A DNA stretch of 26,058 nt, from positions 1 through 26,058 of the forward strand of contig CAAGDP010000117.1 of the NCBI GenBank assembly GCA_900768635.1, in the 5' to 3' direction. Below are positions 22,432 to 26,058 of the stretch, piece by piece; position 1 is the first letter of the stretch, and each line of letters begins with the position of its first letter. The position numbers and the translations under genes were made by a program. The notes beneath the pieces were generated by a model. The model ran no database searches. It saw nothing but the letters and a program-made list of their open reading frames with translations, and was not told where the DNA came from. Origin of the DNA: Enterobacterales bacterium. Lineage in GTDB: Bacteria; Pseudomonadota; Gammaproteobacteria; Enterobacterales; Succinivibrionaceae.

Positions 22432-23571
22432 ATGGAACAGATGACAGTTACAGCTAAAATACAAATATCTGTATCAGGTACAGACAGGGCATTATTAGAT
22501 AATACCATTTCTGTCTATCGTGATGCCTGTAACTATGTTTCTGATTACATATTCCGTACCCACGACCTAAAGCAGTTTTCCCTTAATAAGGTTTTGTATT
22601 CTGACCTTCGTGAAAGATTTGGCTTAAAATCACAAATGGCTCAGTCTGTATTTAAGACTGTTATAGCAAGATACAAAACGATTCTTGAAAATCAAAAAGA
22701 GTGGATTAAACCATCTTTCAAGAAACCTCAGTATGACCTTGTATGGAATAGAGACTATTCCCTTACACAAAACTGCTTTTCGGTAAATACACTTGCAGGT
22801 CGTGTTAAATTGCCTTATTTCACGAAAGGTATGGATAAATACTTTGACCATACAGTTTATAAGTTTGGTACTGCTAAACTTGTTAATAAGCATGGTAAGT
22901 ATTTTTTACATATCCCTGTAACTTATGATATAGAAGACGCAAATCTCTCTGATGTATGTAATATTGTTGGTATTGACAGAGGTATTAACTTTGTTGTTGC
23001 AACCTATGACAGCAAGCATAAATCAGGTTTTGTCAGTGGTAAAACCATTAAGCAGAAAAGAGCCGCTTATTCTAAACTTCGTAAAGAGTTGCAGATGCGT
23101 CAGACTCCATCTGCAAGACGAAGAATAAAAGCTATTGGTCAGCGAGAAAACCGTTGGATGCAGGATGTAAATCATTGTGTATCAAAGGCACTCGTTGAAT
23201 CGAACCCAAAGCATACATTGTTCGTGCTTGAAGACTTAACCGGCGTTCGTAACGCCACAGAACGAGTTTGTACCAAAAATAGGTATGTCTCTGTATCATG
23301 GTCTTTCTATGACCTCGAACAAAAACTCATTTACAAAGCCAAACAGAACCAGTCTACTGTAATAAAGGTAAATCCTCGTTATACAAGTCAGTGTTGTCCT
23401 GTATGTGGACACATCGAGAAGGCTAATCGTAACAAGAAGTTACATCTGTTTACTTGTAAAAACTGCGGTTACAAATCTAATGATGACCGCATAGGAGCCA
23501 TGAATCTGTATCGCATGGGAATCAACTATCTTGAAGATAGCCAAGTACCTAGTACAGTTACAGTAGAGTAA
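22432..23571 (+). CDS. tnpB: TnpB, RNA-guided RuvC nuclease of IS605
   Basis: Relative of Cas12 that, in characterised elements, uses an omega-RNA from the IS right end to cut the donor site and aid retention. From ATG 22432 (GGAG 7 nt upstream) it is 379 aa, full length for compact TnpB. The RuvC acidic residues are seen as Asp in VGIDRGINFVVA (about residue 185), Glu in FVLEDLTG (about 268) and Asp in SNDDRIGAMNL (about 355). A four-Cys zinc ribbon, CCPVCGH and CKNCGY, lies between the last two. All parts are present, so it is probably active. An in-frame ATG at 22399 lies within the promoter and upstream of the predicted start. Confidence 0.93.
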   Translation: MEQMTVTAKIQISVSGTDRALLDNTISVYRDACNYVSDYIFRTHDLKQFSLNKVLYSDLRERFGLKSQMAQSVFKTVIARYKTILENQKEWIKPSFKKPQYDLVWNRDYSLTQNCFSVNTLAGRVKLPYFTKGMDKYFDHTVYKFGTAKLVNKHGKYFLHIPVTYDIEDANLSDVCNIVGIDRGINFVVATYDSKHKSGFVSGKTIKQKRAAYSKLRKELQMRQTPSARRRIKAIGQRENRWMQDVNHCVSKALVESNPKHTLFVLEDLTGVRNATERVCTKNRYVSVSWSFYDLEQKLIYKAKQNQSTVIKVNPRYTSQCCPVCGHIEKANRNKKLHLFTCKNCGYKSNDDRIGAMNLYRMGINYLEDSQVPSTVTVE

Positions 23572-23717
23572 ACTTTACTGTAAAGGGTGTTGTCAACCAC
23601 CCTATGATGTAACGCCACTTTAGATAGCAATATCTATCGGGGTTAAAGGTCGGAGGCGTAAGCCGTTATTACGACTGGGCAGTTACAAGCCCACTACCTT
23701 TAGGTGGTGGGTAGTTG
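23560..23717 (+). ncRNA. Probable omega-RNA (reRNA) of the IS605 element
   Basis: The stretch from the end of tnpB to the right-end hairpin is non-coding but highly structured: AGGGTG/CACCCT (about 23583-23602), GATAG/CTATC (23624-23639), GGC-GTAA-GCC and the terminal hairpin at 23691-23710. In characterised IS605 elements the RNA from this location is the TnpB guide scaffold, and the host sequence just beyond the right end is the guide. The assignment rests on position and structure only. Confidence 0.5.
23691..23711 (+). repeat. IS605 right-end hairpin
   Basis: Identical over 21 nt to the left-end hairpin (CCACTACC-TTTA-GGTGGTGG stem and loop). The bases just beyond it (GTAGTTGAC) probably contain the cleavage site, placing the element end near 23715-23720. 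Confidence 0.8.
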
Positions 23718-24138
23718 ACTCAGAATCTGTTTTGTCACCTGCCGGGAAACATTACCCAAAACAGCAAAACTGATAAAACTTTCAGCTACCGGGTTCCCAG
23801 GAATAACTTATCCGGTTTTCATCATCAGGCAAAGAGCCTTTTATCAGGAGGAACATATCCGGCGAATAGTATCTCCAGAAAAAATGAATTTCGATTTCGC
23901 AAGTAAGATGAGCGGTATAATGTTTTGTGCTAGAATTAAAAGTGGCAGTCACCTCCAGATCTTCAGTTATTTTTGCATCTGCCTTCCGGCTTAACAGCAA
24001 GATTTTCTGATATTCAGCTTTAAGACCGCATCCTTACTCCTGATGTAAGATATACTGTCTTAATGCAGATTGCCCTTGATATCCCTTCGTTACTGCTTTT
24101 GATACTCAGGCAGTATTTGTCAGACATAGGATTAAGTA
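23718..24138. other. Non-coding region between the IS605 element and pyrB
   Basis: No supportable gene and no umuC remnant seen. A minus-strand frame of 72 codons (23782-24000) lacks a ribosome-binding site and family features. TACTGC/GCAGTA (24091-24115) forms a weak stem just before pyrB, without the U-rich leader or leader-peptide pattern of the E. coli pyrBI attenuator. No clear sigma-70 promoter was found. Confidence 0.5.
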
Positions 24139-25065
24139 ATGAGCAACCCTCTCTACAGAAGAAACATCATATCGATTTCCGAGCTTAATCGTGATGAACT
24201 TGAGCTGGTGCTCCGCACCGCTCAGAAGCTTAAAGCCCAACCTAACTGTACTCTGCTGGCAAACCGCGTGGTTGCCAGTCTTTTTTTTGAGGCCTCTACC
24301 CGAACGAGACTTTCCTTTGAAACAGCGATTCAACGTTTGGGCGGAAAGGTAATCGGTTTTTCCGACGCCAGTAACACCTCCATGGCAAAAAAAGGCGAAA
24401 CTCTGGCTGACTCCATTAAAATAATCGGGAACTTTGCTGATGCTATTGTGATGCGCCATCCTCAGGAAGGTGCAGCTAGACTGGCTACTGAATATTCCCG
24501 GGTACCAGTGATCAATGCCGGAGACGGATCTAATCAGCACCCTTCTCAGACTCTTCTGGATCTTTTCACCTTATATGAAACTCAGGGTACCTGCGATAAC
24601 CTGAAAATAGCCTTTGTAGGTGATCTTAAATACGGACGCACCGTTCATTCTCTTGCACAGGCACTTTCACTCTTTGGTGCTGAAATGTTTTTCGTATCTC
24701 CTGCCAATCTGGCTATGCCTGATTATCTTATTGAAGACCTCCAGCGGGCAGGCATTAAATACTCCTTCCATGACAATCTTGAGGAAATTATTCCGGAGCT
24801 GGACATTTTATATATGACCAGAGTACAGAAGGAACGTTTTGATGAAAGTGAATATCATTCCATTGCCTCCCGCTACATCCTTTCCCCAGAAATGTTCGGT
24901 GGTGCAAAAAGTAATCTTAAGATCCTTCACCCGTTGCCACGGGTAGATGAAATAAAAACAGAAATGGACAGCACTCCTTATGCATGTTATTTCCAACAGG
25001 CTGAAAACGGGGTTTACGCCCGGGAAGCATTGCTGTCTCTGGTACTCAACGAAGAGGTAAAATGA
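24139..25065 (+). CDS. pyrB: Aspartate carbamoyltransferase, catalytic subunit
   Basis: Catalyses the committed step of pyrimidine synthesis, forming carbamoyl-aspartate from carbamoyl phosphate and aspartate. The 308 aa match E. coli PyrB. The carbamoyl-phosphate loop Ser53-Thr54-Arg55-Thr56 is in FFEASTRTRLSF, the mobile SMAKKGET loop follows near residue 80, and HPLPRVDEI closes the aspartate site. AGGA is about 7 nt before the ATG. PyrI starts 1 bp after the stop, so the product is a PyrB-PyrI holoenzyme. Confidence 0.98.
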   Translation: MSNPLYRRNIISISELNRDELELVLRTAQKLKAQPNCTLLANRVVASLFFEASTRTRLSFETAIQRLGGKVIGFSDASNTSMAKKGETLADSIKIIGNFADAIVMRHPQEGAARLATEYSRVPVINAGDGSNQHPSQTLLDLFTLYETQGTCDNLKIAFVGDLKYGRTVHSLAQALSLFGAEMFFVSPANLAMPDYLIEDLQRAGIKYSFHDNLEEIIPELDILYMTRVQKERFDESEYHSIASRYILSPEMFGGAKSNLKILHPLPRVDEIKTEMDSTPYACYFQQAENGVYAREALLSLVLNEEVK

Positions 25066-25066
25066 T

Positions 25067-25534
25067 ATGGCCAAGTTACAAGTTGAAGCAATTATTAATG
25101 GCTCCGTAATCGATCATATTCCAGCCGGACAGGGGATTAACATTCTTAAACACTTTAAGATGCTGGATACGCAAAAATCCGGTGCCAAAATCACGGTAGG
25201 TTTCAATCTCCCATCAGGAGCTTTAGGATCAAAGGATCTTATTAAAATTGAAAACCGTCAGCTCTCCCAATTACAGGCTAATCAGCTGGCCGTTCTTGCT
25301 CCCGGAGCTACCGTTAATATTATTGAAGATTCCAAGGTTGTTAAAAAATACCGGCCAGAATTGCCGGATCATATTGATAATGTTTATCGCTGTCCTAACA
25401 GTAACTGCATTACCAATCACGAACCATCAGGAACAACTTTTTATGTGAAGAATCGGTCTTCAGGAATAAAGCTTAAGTGTAAATACTGCGAAAAATCTTA
25501 TGACAAGGAAATAATGAGTCAGTTCCTGCAGTAA
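25067..25534 (+). CDS. pyrI: Aspartate carbamoyltransferase, regulatory subunit
   Basis: Allosteric subunit that binds CTP (inhibitor) and ATP (activator) and bridges the catalytic trimers. The 155-aa protein keeps the four zinc-ligating cysteines at the E. coli positions: Cys109 and Cys114 (CPNSNC), Cys138 and Cys141 (CKYC). The N-terminal nucleotide domain has VIDHIPAGQG. It lies 1 bp after pyrB, and an intrinsic terminator follows after 43 bp. Confidence 0.97.
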   Translation: MAKLQVEAIINGSVIDHIPAGQGINILKHFKMLDTQKSGAKITVGFNLPSGALGSKDLIKIENRQLSQLQANQLAVLAPGATVNIIEDSKVVKKYRPELPDHIDNVYRCPNSNCITNHEPSGTTFYVKNRSSGIKLKCKYCEKSYDKEIMSQFLQ

Positions 25535-25577
25535 AATCAATTTCGGCTTTTAAAACAAAATAATATTCTTTCAGTGC

Positions 25578-25604
25578 CGTCTGCTTTACAGCAGACGTTT
25601 CTTT
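25578..25604 (+). terminator. Intrinsic terminator after pyrI
   Basis: A perfect 8-bp stem (25578-25585 with 25590-25597) with TTAC loop is followed by TTTCTTT. The stem is strong and GC-containing. It ends the pyrBI transcript. Confidence 0.85.
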
Positions 25605-26058
25605 CATCTCTGTTCACAGCACAGCTTCAGATAAATTTACTATACTGTTCTCATCCTTACCCCTTTGTTACAAATAATTTTAGCTGTAATAATTATTTAT
25701 GATAAACAAAGAGTTACGCTGATGGTATTAGCTTATAAACGGATCACTTTTCAAATACTTTCTGTACATTTTAAAAATCCTTCTGTCAGCAAAGATCCTG
25801 CTCTAACATCCGGGTCTTTTATAAAAATGCATCACAACGTCATACGATCAGATCGACATTGAAAGGTATTTTTGCAACTATGTTGCCGGAATAAAGCCTG
25901 ATGATGCGGTCAGCAGTTCATTTTGATCGCCTTAAAAAAGGAAAAAGACCTCTTTCGAGATCCTTCATGGGAAAGTTTTGAATGGATGAATGTTTAATCC
26001 AATTTTTCAATCAGGCACTGATGCTCCTTGGTTTTAGTACTGTAATTTATACCCACAA
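25605..26058. other. End region without an intact gene
   Basis: No complete gene is supportable. Two features stand out: a nested inverted repeat at 25663-25711 (CTTTGTT/AACAAAG outer arms, AAATAATT/AATTATTT inner arms), and coding-like fragments in different plus-strand frames. The first is SYDQIDIERYFCNYVAGIKP (starting near 25837) and the second is LKKEKDLFRDPSWESFEW (ending near 26000). Together they look like a decayed gene, but I do not recognise the family. Confidence 0.4.

Larger units (their letters stand above)
21905..23717. mobile_element. IS200/IS605-family element (tnpA and tnpB, divergent)
   Basis: A complete IS605-type arrangement of about 1.8 kb: tnpA leftward, tnpB rightward, and a subterminal hairpin at each end. 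The hairpins are direct copies of the same 21-nt sequence (21918-21938 and 23691-23711), each an 8-bp imperfect stem around TTTA. Such elements move as single strands without terminal inverted repeats or target duplication, so the outer limits are estimates from the hairpins. Confidence 0.82.

Noticed and set aside
21918..23711. The repeated 21-nt hairpin sequence as a CRISPR-like repeat
   Set aside because: Only two copies 1.8 kb apart, placed exactly at the ends of an IS605 element.
23782..24000. A 72-codon minus-strand frame between the IS605 element and pyrB
   Set aside because: No ribosome-binding site, no recognisable motif, and composition unlike the neighbouring genes.
24091..24115. 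TACTGC/GCAGTA stem before pyrB as a pyrBI attenuator
   Set aside because: The stem is only 6 bp with a 13-nt loop, lacks a U-tract, and no U-rich leader peptide is visible.
25665..25862. A 65-codon plus-strand frame after pyrI
   Set aside because: It starts inside an inverted repeat without a ribosome-binding site, and a different frame looks more protein-like near its end.

Overview
The window looks like chromosomal DNA of a gammaproteobacterium of moderate-to-low GC. Supporting signs are an enterobacterial-type str operon (rpsL-rpsG-fusA-tuf) with a recognisable S7 autoregulatory site, an adjacent pyrB-pyrI pair, a UmuD homologue, and sigma-54/NtrC-type promoters. A gut or rumen member such as Succinivibrionaceae would fit the urea-scavenging content and the IS types, but that is inference; no 16S or other diagnostic marker is present.

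Layout. (1) 1-4480, minus strand: rpsL, rpsG, fusA, tuf, with a consensus promoter upstream of rpsL, RNA hairpins in the intercistronic gaps and an intrinsic terminator after tuf. (2) 4484-5341: a long non-coding control region with a perfect sigma-54 promoter motif and upstream NtrC-like sites. (3) 5342-11808, plus strand: urtABCDE, a complete ABC urea importer, followed at 2 bp by ureD. A terminator-like hairpin separates the binding-protein gene urtA from the rest. (4) 11992-12966, minus strand: a NikM/CbiM-type nickel permease with a fused N-like domain. It is inserted in reverse orientation between ureD and the other urease genes. (5) 13369-17547, plus strand: ureABC (structural subunits) and ureEFG (nickel-insertion chaperones), behind a second sigma-54-like promoter. 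(6) 17672-18094, minus strand: an Rrf2-family regulator with three IscR-like cysteines and a perfect dyad in front of it. (7) 18186-23717: an AT-rich accessory stretch. It holds an IS4-superfamily element, a short ORF that starts inside the IS terminus, a frameshifted and amber-interrupted CFI-box protein gene, an orphan umuD without umuC, and a complete IS200/IS605 element (tnpA, tnpB, end hairpins, likely omega-RNA). (8) 24139-25534, plus strand: pyrB and pyrI (aspartate transcarbamoylase) with a strong terminator, followed by about 450 bp with no intact gene.

How it works together. Regions 2-5 form a nitrogen-scavenging module. Urea is bound by UrtA, imported by UrtBCDE, and hydrolysed to ammonia and CO2 by UreABC. 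UreD, UreF, UreG and UreE assemble the Ni site with nickel probably supplied by the neighbouring permease. Both plus-strand units carry sigma-54-type promoters with NtrC-like half-sites upstream, which suggests joint induction under nitrogen limitation. I found no clearly undescribed system. The less ordinary items are the two-promoter sigma-54 architecture, the solo nickel permease, the decayed CFI-box gene, the orphan UmuD, and the IS605 element with its programmable-guide end.
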